64,000 nucleotides of DNA from Blastomussa wellsi (lineage: Eukaryota > Cnidaria > Anthozoa > Scleractinia > Plerogyridae), in the NCBI GenBank assembly GCA_947652115.1, contig OX393562.1:32237821-32301820 (forward strand), in the 5' to 3' direction. Positions 51,093-61,400 of the stretch are shown here, one piece after another. Each line of letters starts with the position of its first letter. The stretch's first letter is position 1. The notes under the pieces were generated by a model. The model saw nothing but the letters and a program-made list of their open reading frames with translations, did no database searches and had not been told where the DNA came from. Position numbers and translations under genes: made by a program.

Positions 51093-51419
51093 TGTAACCG
51101 TCGATAGCAAATACTGTTCTTGAAGATCAAAACACTCGGCTAAACAGAACTGTTTGTACCTTTAATCGCTCCGTAAATCTCTGTTTACAACGCCCTCCGT
51201 TTCCGTTAAACCTTTCCGTGAATAGGACGAGTAAAAGACCGTTGACGAACCTTGAAATACAATGTTTAACGCCGTGAAATTCACAAACATCCGCCGAGGT
51301 ACAACCTTGTCTCGAACAGTGAAACATACAAGAAGTACATGTGACACTTGTCCGAGCGGAAACTGGTAACTACTTAGCAAAATACCGCTGTATGAAAAAC
51401 TAATGCGACAGCATTAACA
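51093..51419 (-). repeat. BEL/Pao 5' LTR
   Basis: 327 bp, TG...CA on the element strand. The polyprotein ATG lies only 30 bases inside it, leaving little room for a classical primer-binding site upstream of the start codon. Confidence 0.9.
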
Positions 51420-51864
51420 CAAGTAAATTGTCTGTTTGGCCAAGAAGATCAAATTTGCACCCAAGTTGACGGAAGCTTTTTCGCTGCTTTGTAACCCAAC
51501 GCAGGTTAAGGGGGAGAACCCTAACTGCAAAACGGTTGATGACTACTAACCATCATATCTTGGGTCCGCCTTCAATCCTGGGATTAGTTTTTAACCATGC
51601 TTGTTCTATTGGAGGCTGCTTTCACTTTTGGCAGTTTTGACTATATTTGGAAAGTCGCGTGACCAGAACACATAAACGCTTAAAACTCACACAGCTTACA
51701 TCTTTCTCGGATGAAACCAAAGCCAATGCAATGGATAGAGTGCATTCAGATACAAAATCTGTCGTATGGATTTGTTGAAACTCACAATACTGTAAAAGCT
51801 TTGACGCCATAAAATTTTTGTGACGCCATAACAATATTCTGATTGAAAGAATATACTCGCTTAC

Positions 51865-51995
51865 CTCCCCTTCCAGACATCTAGATCTTCTGTACCAGCA
51901 ATACTTGAGGTTCTTTCCAACAACGTGACAGAAGAGTTTGCAGTCTCTTCCTAACTGAACTGTGCACGATTCTGGATGTTTTTCTATGACAGGAA
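51865..51995 (-). CDS. Possible Ig-like domain exon
   Basis: A 131-base open segment sits between an acceptor (CTTGTTAG) and a perfect donor (GAG|GTAAGC), with consistent phases (1 to 0). It codes PVIEKHPESCTVQLGRDCKL, then CHVVGKNLKYCWYRR. The spacing C-x-L-x-C, about 10 residues, then WY fits the first half of an immunoglobulin fold, of the kind seen in MALT1-like and many receptor proteins. The second half would lie below 51865, where a BEL element has inserted. No neighbouring exon was confirmed. Confidence 0.3.
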
Positions 51996-53765
51996 CTAAC
52001 AAGATGGAGATTTTTAATATAGTGTTTTGTTGCTTGCTCATAAAGTGATCAAATGTTGGATAAAAGATAACAAATAAAGGTCGTTTTACCATGGCTGCGT
52101 TGAACGCACAATTTTCAGCAACCTCCTTTGTTGTTTTTAACTGGTACCAAATGCTCCGTTAACGCTGCCTGCTTATACTAAGTTTTATGATGTGCTTTGA
52201 ACATTCAGACAGTTTACGCGGACTCGACAAATTTGGGTGACCAGTATCCATCATAAATGGGAGCCGGCTCCTGGACAATTTCGTTTTTTTTAGCACAAAG
52301 TTTGTCAAAGTATAAGTCTAGGGTTATGTGAGAGAGACTTATAAGAAACTCTCTTAGCCTGGTGTTCTTCGCCATCTTATCAGGTTTCTTTACTCGGCTG
52401 GTAACATCTGAGAAATGTAAATGTGAACTATTGAATTTTTTACAAGTCCTCGCAGTGTTACCTATGATTCTTTAACGTGACACTGTTAATATCGTGAAAT
52501 TAAAAATAAACACCGAGTCACAGACTCCGGCAGCTCCACGCGTTATTCGTCGGCAATGAAAGTTTGAAGGTTGGTTAAACTAGCATGGGTCAAGTGTGAC
52601 ACTTCAAGGACTGGGTACAATAGAACCAGCTTGCTATCGATTTTTTTAAGGTGCAAACCAAAAATGATATTTATTCGTGATTTTAAATGGATAGTTGATT
52701 TTATCGGAACAAAATATTGATACGTACAAAATTGAAATATTTGAATGGCACCAAATTAAAACCAAATTGTTTTCTCATAGACGGTTAAATGATGTTTTCC
52801 CTCTCCCTCAACAGGTGCGTTTGATGAAATGACAGGTAGGATTGTGTTAATTGGCGGGTGTGATCGATCGGCTTCATTTAAACACGGCACATGGTTTTTT
52901 AAAGAGGTTTTGAAAAACCGTGAATAAACTGGTTACGAGGAAAGAACTTGTGAACTTAGAACATTTTAAGGTGAATTTAGAAGATTTCATTTGTAATTGC
53001 TATTCATTAGTGAAGTAAATAAAGCCAACTTTTTCTTAATTTGGTTACATGGAGACCTCAGTCTTTTGATCCTAACGCCGGCAGAGGCCTTGAGTGAAAA
53101 ACGTAGTTATAGCAGTTCTGAGGCAGTAATCAACACATTCGTTACACGAACATCATTTTCCAATGCGTATTAAAGTATTAAAAATATTTAGGAGACAAAA
53201 TAAAGATACCTGATAATTCTTCGCTTATGCTGTGATATTTAGTGTCTTGTTCAAGCGAAACCATTGTATTAGCTACTTCTCCACCGTAATAAACGCGCGA
53301 TATTAAATTGCCATAGTCTTCATATTGCCTTACTCATTGTTTCAATTCTATATGGAGACAGGGAATGTATCTCGACTTACCTTCGCTTAATATAGAGGGC
53401 ATCTTTAGCTTTCTTTAACTGCTCTGACAAGAGAAAATTGCTGTACACAGTCACGCTTGGTTCACAGAAAACAGGCCCAGCATGCTCTAGAAGATTACTA
53501 GTTGCTGGTGTATGTAGCATGTGCATTTGTTTGGCGGGTTGTTTATTGGTGGAAACGAAAAGTATCAACAAACCTCCAATTTAGCCAGTGGCCGACGTTA
53601 TATATATGAAGTACTTTTGATTCTTATGATTTCTTTTGTATTAGTACGAACAAGATTTAATTGAGAAATTCCAGTTGAAATCAAATGGGTTGGAAAGACT
53701 TCACCTCACCCACCGCTGATATTGGACGTGCGAACAGTAATGACCGTGAATAAGATCCCATAATA

Positions 53766-53830
53766 ACTTCATCATCATCATCGTCATCATCATCATCATC
53801 ATTTATTGGCCACATTGTATTGGAATTATA
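53766..53830 (-). repeat. Retroposed-element tail, (ATG)n on the minus strand
   Basis: TCATCATCATCGTCATCATC followed by TTTATTGGCC: the reverse complement is an AATAAA-like signal with a GAT/ATG-repeat tail, like that at 26699. Confidence 0.5.
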
Positions 53831-55273
53831 TAGTTACAGTTAAAGCGGAATGGTAGGGCGAGGAGACCTCCAAGAAACCACCAGGCTTATAGAAGGAGGC
53901 CACCTCGGTTATCAATATACTTTAAAAATTAGGCTTAATAGTTAAGTTTTAAATAAGCATACACCATCAATGAAAAACAAAGAGATTTTGCATTCAGTTG
54001 TGATTTCATTCAATGTGACGACGTCCGGCATTACTTTTTTCAAGAAATGCTGTGTCTATTATAAAACACATGCAGAGGTCTGTTTTCTTTAGTGGAGTAA
54101 GGGATGCACCAATTAGAAATGTGAAGGGGGCAGTCCTATTCCTGCAACAATCTACTACAAAACTACGCTAGCAGACTCGCCAAGTGATGGTCACTGAGGC
54201 CTTATGTTGAGTGGTTCAAAATCTGAAAACACTTGACTATCTTAATTTAATCCAACTTTTCTTTCATTGCTAATCTTGTACAACGACTACTGACATTCGA
54301 GTCTTTGCGCAAACTTGGCGAAACGAAGTAGAACGCAAAGCATGCACTCATGCATCATGGCACAAATTCTTTCACAGGCGCACTAACGTTAAAGAAGATA
54401 AGAAACGAACAAGCCTAAATGCCTTCATCTCAAACATCAGAAGAAGAGCCATCGAATCTTTACTTGAGGATAACTGCGAGAACTAGAGCTGCACCCTATG
54501 ATAGCAGACCTGCCAACTCTCACGGTTCTGCCGTGAGTCTCACGACTTTTCGTCATTTCTCACGGTCTCACGACAAGGATCCCAATCTCACGGCTTTTGG
54601 GGAAAATATCATTCTGAAATGAAATCAATTATCTTGTTGAATAAATATGGAAAATTAACGTGGAATGCTAGTGTCATAATGGTATAAACTCAGTAAATTA
54701 AAAGAGAACACTGTTCTTACTATTTTGTACCGAACTACTGCGATTTTTGCTTATGCTTAGAACTTTATCTCGATGGAAAATGGGTTTGTTTAATCTTTAT
54801 CGGAAAAAATAGAATCTCACTACTTTTTGTACAATCTCCCGATTGTTTTTTTTTTTCACGGGTCTCCAGATTTTTCGTTTGTCAGGAGTTGGCTGGTCTG
54901 CCAATGTTTATCTTTACATGATTTGTAGAAGAATTCCAAATATTCCAAATTGTAGTTAATCTTGCATTGTAATAATTTTTAGATACATTTTAAAATATTT
55001 GTACAATTTTTATTATATAATAAGCCCAATTATGGACGCATTTTGATTGGCTCCTACTTATGATCTATTAAAGGACATACGCACTGATGACGTTTATATT
55101 TTGTTTCTTTGTTATATAAAGCAGCTAGATTCCATGTTGCCGTGCGTCACAGAAGACGTCAAAATGTGACAAGAACGTCAGTGACACACTTGGCGATCTG
55201 TTACTGAACAGACGCAAGGCAACATGGAATCTATTTGTTAAATATTTACTTACCGGTATTTCATTTTCACATT

Positions 55274-55408
55274 TATTGTATATACGCATTGCGCACCTAG
55301 CTTGTAGGGCGCAGGCGCAAGGAGGCCAGGTGAGGGCGGACGCCATGATGTAGTAAAGGTTTTTGTTTTCTCACTCAACGTCTTGTCTTGTCTCCCGACA
55401 ATACCATA
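55274..55408 (+). repeat. Gypsy 5' LTR
   Basis: 135 bp, TATTGTATATACGC...GACAATACCATA. Very short for an LTR of this group; it contains GCGCAGGCGCAAGG (a CpG-rich palindrome-like part). Confidence 0.85.
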
Positions 55409-55422
55409 TTTTGGCGACGAGG

Positions 55423-57801
55423 ATGGCGGAGATCACGTCTATTCCACCCTTCGATGCCTTCGATCAAGCCGGTAGCGTGGGTCCGCGATGGACCAGATGG
55501 AAACAACGGCTACAGTATTACATTGATGCTCGTGGAATTACAGTCGACAACCGCAAAAGAGCTTTACTTCTTCATCTTGCCGGACCAGCCGTCCAAGATA
55601 TCTTCGCTACACTTTCTGACACGGGCACTACTTACGCCGACGCAGTTGCCGCACTGGAAACGTATTTTTCCCCCCAGAAGAACCTACAGTTCGAGCGGCA
55701 CTCATTTCGACAGGCACATCAAGCTGCCAGCGAACCTGTGGATCAATACGTCACACGTCTGCGCCGTCTGGGCGAAAACTGTGAATTCGACAAGTATTCT
55801 CTCGACGAAGCCATCAAGGACCAGTTGATTGAACACTGTTCGTCCACTATACTCCGTAGACGCCTCTTGCGTGAGAAATCCTCAGCTACACTGAGTTCTT
55901 TGTTGGACATCGCTCGATCGATGGAGTCAGCGAACTTTCAAGCTGCGAACATTGAAGAAACTTCGCCCCAGGACCACTCCGCACACGCTCACCACGTTAC
56001 GATGCCGGCGGACGAAGATGAACGAGCAAATTTTACCTCTGACCGGCGACGACAGTGCACCCACTGTGGACAGGCAGCTGACCACAAACCTCGAACACCC
56101 AAGTGCCCAGCGTTTCGTAAGACCTGTTCGCAATGTGGAATTCTACATCACTTTGGTCGGGTTTGCCTCAAGAGAACACCAGCCTCTAGACACCCAGCAC
56201 AGCGGGACGCCAACTCAAACATCCAGTACACATCCCTTGACAGTGAAAATCAGCATGACGCTTTTCAACTCAGCTCTAGTCAAGCAAAGGCGGATACTAC
56301 CGTCACCATTGAAGGTACCCCTGTTCAAGTTTGTATTGATTCAGGTGCAACAGCTAACACTATTGACTATGCAACTTATGAAGCACTCAGCACCGTCAAA
56401 ACATTGCCTTTAAAGCCCACAGATGTGAAACTTCGTCCATATGGCGAGGACAACCCTGCTGCAATTCCCCTCGCTGGATCATTCTTCGGATTAATCACTG
56501 CTCCTTCCGGGCAGAGGGATCTGACAAGGTTCCTAGTGTTGAAAGCTAGAAATGCTGGTTGTCTCTTGAGCCGTGAAACTTCCACACGCTTAGGAATGTT
56601 GCATGTTGCTGCATCAATAAAATCTGAAAGTTATTCTGCCCATGGAGAATACAATTATCTCCTTGAGAAATTTCCAGCAGTGTTTAGTGGTGAGATTGGA
56701 AAGCTGAAGGACTACCAACTTGAGCTCAGCATCGACCCAACCGTACAGCCCATGGCTCAGAATTCACGCCCTACGCCAATACACTACCGTGCCAAGGTAG
56801 AGGCTAAACTGAAACAACTTGAAGACCAAGATATAATCGAGCCTGTCACTGGCCCTACACCTTGGGTGTCACCAGTTGTAATTGTTGATAAGCCAAACGG
56901 AGATATCAGACTGTGTGTAAATATGTGCAAACCCAACGAAGCCCTCCTTCGTACACACCACCCGTACCCAACTTCAGAAGAAATTCTCCAGGATCTGAAT
57001 GGATCCAAGTTCTTTTCTAAGATCGATCTTAAGGAATGCTACCACCAAATTGAGCTGGCCGAATCTTCCCGCCACCTGACAACATTCAAAACCCATGTTG
57101 GTCTCCGCCGCTACAAGCGCCTCCCATACGGAGCATCAGTTGGATCAGAGATCTGCCAACACGTAATTGGCCAAGTCTTAGAAGGATGTTCAAACGTCAG
57201 GAACATTGCCGACGACATCCTCGTCCATGGCACCACTAAAGAAGAACATGACACATCTCTAGAGAGCACATTACTTCGTCTTCAAGAGAACAATCTCACA
57301 GTGAACCCAGCAAAGTGTTTATTTGGTGTCACAGAACTGAACTATTATGGATTTCACATCTCAGCACTCGGAGTGTCACCAGATAAGGATCGAGTACTGG
57401 CAATCAAACAAATGCAGCCTCCCAGCAGCGCTACTGAAGCAAGAAGCTTTCTAGGATTAGTAAACACAGTGGCCCGTTTTGTTCCCAATGTGGCTACCAT
57501 GACAGAACCTATACGTAGACTGACACACAAGAACGCTCCATGGTCATGGGGTCCTGAACAATCAGAAGCCTTTGAAAAGCTGTGTAACCTCATTTCGAGT
57601 GACACTGTTCTAGCTCATTTTGACCCCTCCTTACCAACTCAAGTACGCCACGACGCTTGCAAGATCGGAATCAGAGGCGCCTTAACTCAGAAGCACCCTG
57701 ACGGATCTATACGCCCTGTGGCATTTGCAAGCCGTAGCCTTTCCCCCGTAGAGCAGCGCTACAGCCAAACAGAAAGTAATCCCTTCAACCCGGAACACTG
57801 A
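55423..57801 (+). CDS. Ty3/Gypsy Gag-protease-RT polyprotein, truncated
   Basis: The ATG at 55423 lies 14 bases after the LTR and codes about 792 residues. The N-terminal Gag shell is followed by a zinc-binding region (CTHCGQAADH, then CSQCGILHHFGRVC, about 211-255), a retropepsin (VCIDSGATANTID, about 304) and RT (WVSPVVIVDKPNGDIRLCV about 480; SKIDLKECYHQIEL; core NIADDILVHG about 594). The RNase H begins (GSIRPVAFASRSLSPVEQRY, about 755) but stops at NPFNPEH, where the frame ends at a deletion junction. The integrase is absent, so the copy could integrate only with help in trans. The open Gag-Pol frame and near-identical LTRs suggest that the deleted form itself moved recently. Confidence 0.88.
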   Translation: MAEITSIPPFDAFDQAGSVGPRWTRWKQRLQYYIDARGITVDNRKRALLLHLAGPAVQDIFATLSDTGTTYADAVAALETYFSPQKNLQFERHSFRQAHQAASEPVDQYVTRLRRLGENCEFDKYSLDEAIKDQLIEHCSSTILRRRLLREKSSATLSSLLDIARSMESANFQAANIEETSPQDHSAHAHHVTMPADEDERANFTSDRRRQCTHCGQAADHKPRTPKCPAFRKTCSQCGILHHFGRVCLKRTPASRHPAQRDANSNIQYTSLDSENQHDAFQLSSSQAKADTTVTIEGTPVQVCIDSGATANTIDYATYEALSTVKTLPLKPTDVKLRPYGEDNPAAIPLAGSFFGLITAPSGQRDLTRFLVLKARNAGCLLSRETSTRLGMLHVAASIKSESYSAHGEYNYLLEKFPAVFSGEIGKLKDYQLELSIDPTVQPMAQNSRPTPIHYRAKVEAKLKQLEDQDIIEPVTGPTPWVSPVVIVDKPNGDIRLCVNMCKPNEALLRTHHPYPTSEEILQDLNGSKFFSKIDLKECYHQIELAESSRHLTTFKTHVGLRRYKRLPYGASVGSEICQHVIGQVLEGCSNVRNIADDILVHGTTKEEHDTSLESTLLRLQENNLTVNPAKCLFGVTELNYYGFHISALGVSPDKDRVLAIKQMQPPSSATEARSFLGLVNTVARFVPNVATMTEPIRRLTHKNAPWSWGPEQSEAFEKLCNLISSDTVLAHFDPSLPTQVRHDACKIGIRGALTQKHPDGSIRPVAFASRSLSPVEQRYSQTESNPFNPEH

Positions 57802-58027
57802 ACAGTCCTCAAGACCCGCTCGAGAACTACGAATCCCCAGAAATTTGAGTATTACCGTGCCGGAAACTGGATATTCTCAGAGGCCTTCCCGAGACCGACG
57901 TATTCCCAGTTATCTGAACAGTTATGTTTTGGAATAGGACATTTCATAACTTTGCTCATTCAGGCTTTCACAGTTTAACCATAGTTTGTTGTTGTTCTTG
58001 TTATCTTACTTTACCCGAAAAGGAGGA

Positions 58028-58162
58028 TATTGTATATACGCATTGCGCACCTAGCTTGTAGGGCGCAGGCGCAAGGAGGCCAGGCGAGGGCGGACGCCAT
58101 GATGTAGTAAAGGTTTTTGTTTTCTCACTCAACGTCTTGTCTTGTCTCCCGACAATACCATA
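58028..58162 (+). repeat. Gypsy 3' LTR
   Basis: Same 135-bp sequence as the left copy except one transition; followed by the ACATT duplication. Confidence 0.85.
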
Positions 58163-58317
58163 ACATTCATAAAGCTTTTATGTTGTGCCCCCAATTAGCA
58201 GCAATGCTAAATACCCCCAGACAACTTTAATTGCTGGTTTTCACGTGACTTCATAAAATTTTAATCTATCTCGTAAACCCATCATCCAGCCATACACAGC
58301 CATATCTCTGTCGACGG

Positions 58318-58357
58318 CTTTTGTGTGAGATTACACTTCGTGTAAGCTCACACAAAA
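58318..58357. repeat. Hairpin upstream of PEX11C
   Basis: TTTTGTGTGAG-AT-TTACAC, loop TTC, then GTGTAA-GC-TCACACAAAA. It lies about 120 bases before the PEX11C ATG, in the expected 5' UTR/promoter zone. Confidence 0.6.
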
Positions 58358-58473
58358 AGGCACAACCGAGAAGAACCTGAGGACGATGTTACACATTGGC
58401 TTCCAGGTCTCGCCGAGTGAAGAAGAGGACGCCTTGAAGAAACGTGTCCTGGTCAAAGTTCAGCTGGTACAAC

Positions 58474-61400
58474 ATGGCAGCCGAGTTGGCGGAGTTTGCG
58501 AGTGTATTGGAAACGTACAGAGGAAGAGAGAAGTTAATGCGACTCATTCAATATGCCAGTTATTTGGCAAGTGGAGGGTTACAGAAGTTCTCGTTTGAGT
58601 CCAGTGGGGCGAAATTTCGAATTTTGGCGGAAGCACTGAGCGAGTGTCGCACGGTTCTTCGTTTGTTCGATGATGCTGCAATGTTGTCGTATGCACGCAA
58701 TTATGGAACTGGAAAAGAGGTAGGGAATAGTAGTTCAAAAGAACATGAATCAATTCTTGGTTTTCATGCGATGTCATAAAATTCTGAAATCAAAATTCGC
58801 TGGGCCTTCTATATTTTCGTTCCCACTGGGTGTAAGGTAAAGTCTGCATTCGAGGCCAGCGTCAGGCCAGCGCTTATATCCGGTTTCCGTAGCATGAAGC
58901 GACTAGGAGTATTTCTACTCCCCTCTGGATGGGATACTAGTCCATCGCAGGGTTACCCCCAGCAGTAAATTCGCCGGTACCCATTTATACACCTGGGTGA
59001 GGAGAGGCACGTGCACTGCGAGAGTAAAGTGTCTTGCCCAAGAACACAACGCAGTGTCCCCGGCCAGGGCTCGAACCCGGACCGCTCGATCCGGAGACGA
59101 GCACACTAACAATTAGACCACCGTGCCTCCCAATATATATATCTTTTCACAAATTTTCAGCTTGATAGTACCCTTTGTTTTGAAAACAGAGCATCTTGAA
59201 TATTTGGCCGTAGGTGACATCAAGCTGAGAACCGTGACAAAACTGTTTTGTTTAGAAAAAGGGGTGTAAACAAAACCTGGACCCCCCCTTCTTGAACCCC
59301 TTTCTGGCCCCCCTTCTGGACCCCTCAATTTTTCTGAAAAAATAAAGAAATTAATAAATTAAGTAAAAAAACAGAGTTATGCTTACCACCATTGAGTTTG
59401 TACGACTGTCGTTTACTTCGCCTTTGATCCACATCCAGGTCGAACAAACGATCGTTTCCTTCTGTACGCTACATTTCCGAGCTCATTGGTAATTATGAGG
59501 TAAAAAAACCCCTGGGCAATCACCTACTTAGTCTATTTCCTCAACGCTTGATACTTTAGGGAAACATGCCCACTCCCGCAGCTCACTCCCGCCATTTTGT
59601 TTTCCGTTCCTTGCCGCCATCTTGGTTTTTCCACTGACCAGTGTCAATAACACTGGCGTTGCACGACTGTTTCAGCGGTGAAGCGCAAAAATCTTGCACA
59701 CTTTGTGCAAAAAGTTTCCAAGAAATCGTTATTAAAAAACGCCTTTGGAAACCAGATTATGAGCTAGCTACACCTTCGTGAGCTAAGATATGACTGCAAA
59801 AAATATAAAAGGTTATTTTGAAACAAAGACATAAAGACTGCAAATGATTGAAGAGATTAGAGCTGGATTCTCCATCTTGTGGATTTGCGTGGATCAAAGC
59901 TTGTTCCAGTCAAATGCCCTCGTTGGCACTGGTCAGCGGAAAAAGAAAGATGGCGGAAAGGAACAGATGGCGGGATTCGGCATGCTTCCAGAGAATATCA
60001 AGCTTTGACAAAATAGACTCAGTAGCTGATTGCCCAGAGGTTCCTGTTCCCTCATAATTACCAATGAGCTCGGAAATGTAGCGTACAGAAGAAAACGTTT
60101 GTTTGTTCGAGCTGGATGTTGGATCGAAGGAAATGAAAGTATACGAACTCGATCAGTGGTTGTAAGTTTCACTCTTCTGTATTTTTTTATTCAATTTATT
60201 AATTTCTTTATTTTTTACAGAAAAATTGAGGGGTCCAGAAGGGGGGCCAGAAAGGGGGCCAGAAGGGGGGGGGGGGGTCCAGGTTTTGTCTACACCCTAG
60301 AAAAAGCCTATCCTATCGATTTTAATCGATATCGGTTGGTATTGAGTGATATCGATTGTCATCAATAGTCCATTTGATCGATTGCACATGCCGGTAGACT
60401 ATGACGATATATCACATAATATTATGACATAGTATTGTACCGGTTTCGCACCAAACAGTAACTGAGTTCGCACCCTAGTTCACATTTTAAAGAACAAGAA
60501 ATATTATAATCAGTGTTTTCATTCTATTGATGGGTGCGAGCTCGTGAATGACATCAAATCGTACGTACTTCATCAAACTCAATCATGGGGTTGGGGTGGA
60601 TTGAACTTGATAACTGAATGCAATCCAACTATCACAAAAAATTTTGAGCATTCAGACCCAGTCAATCTTTATTTTTGCATATTTTATACTGATTGCCAAT
60701 TTAATAAACTTGTCACTGGCTTCCCTGAGGTGGGGAAAGAGGAGCCCTCTGAATTGTAATAATTATGTTTCAAAGTTCCTGTTTTTTCTTGCCAGTTGGA
60801 CTTTCTTTACTTGGCTTGTCTTGCAAGATTGCTTAACACTCAGCAGATCCAGGCATAACTTTGTTAGCCAGTCTGAAATTTTTATTCTAGATATTGAAAG
60901 TATGTTGATGCATTTCTTATTTAATTGAACGTTATTTGTTTTCTGTGCAGGAAACAGATAAAATTGTCCGCTGGACCAATCTTGCCGACATCTTCTTTGG
61001 TTTAACTTTTTATCCTCTTGAGCACATTGCATGGGCAAGGGACAAGAAACTGCTTCATGGTACATCAGACAAACTGTGGGACTTATCTCTTTATTGCTGG
61101 ATAGGGTCACTCATAGTGTGTATTGCAAGGGACTTGTGGCTTCTTAAAAAGCTTCATCAACAAGAAAAAAGCAAGAAGATATCCAGGTCGGTTCCATTGT
61201 TTGAAGTTGTTTGGCAATGTACGTAACATGTTGCAAACTCGGCAGCAATGTTGTTTCATTGGTGGCAGAGCAGTGGGCAGCAGCCCCAACAAAATTCTGA
61301 CTATTTATAGCATTCAGAAGTTATCATTTGTTCCACGACCGAGTCTTGAGGGGCGTGGGTCTATTCCTGATGTGATGTCAAAAACTGATTTGCATGCATG

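Larger units (their letters stand above)
44198..51419 (-). mobile_element. Complete BEL/Pao LTR retrotransposon
   Basis: Two 327-bp LTRs (44198-44524 and 51093-51419) begin and end TG...CA and appear identical. The 5-bp target duplication CAAGT lies at 44193-44197 and 51420-51424. A single open polyprotein frame fills the interior on the minus strand. Identical LTRs imply a very recent insertion, and all domains needed for mobility are present in order. Confidence 0.93.
51420..55270. other. Interval between the two LTR elements
   Basis: Mostly A/T-rich. It contains a possible Ig-like exon (51865-51995, minus), a (TCA)n-tailed retroposed end (53766-53830), ACGGTT/CTCACGG phrases at 54520-54600, and an inverted pair TTCCATGTTGCCGTGCGTC / GCAAGGCAACATGGAA at 55130-55225. 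No complete gene. Confidence 0.4.
55274..58162 (+). mobile_element. Ty3/Gypsy retrotransposon with internal deletion
   Basis: The LTRs are 135 bp (55274-55408 and 58028-58162) and differ by one visible base (GGCCAGGTGAG versus GGCCAGGCGAG). The target duplication ACATT lies at 55269-55273 and 58163-58167. TTTTGGCGACGAGG just after the left LTR is the probable primer-binding site; AAAAGGAGGA before the right LTR is the polypurine tract. The interior is only 2.6 kb: Gag, protease and RT are there, while most of RNase H and all of integrase are missing. Confidence 0.88.

Noticed and set aside
53381..53423. A 43-base minus-strand segment between strong splice signals (TTTTCTCTTGTCAG and GTAAGT).
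   Set aside because: Its only open frame does not join in phase to the Ig-like exon at 51865-51995; left as chance splice sites.
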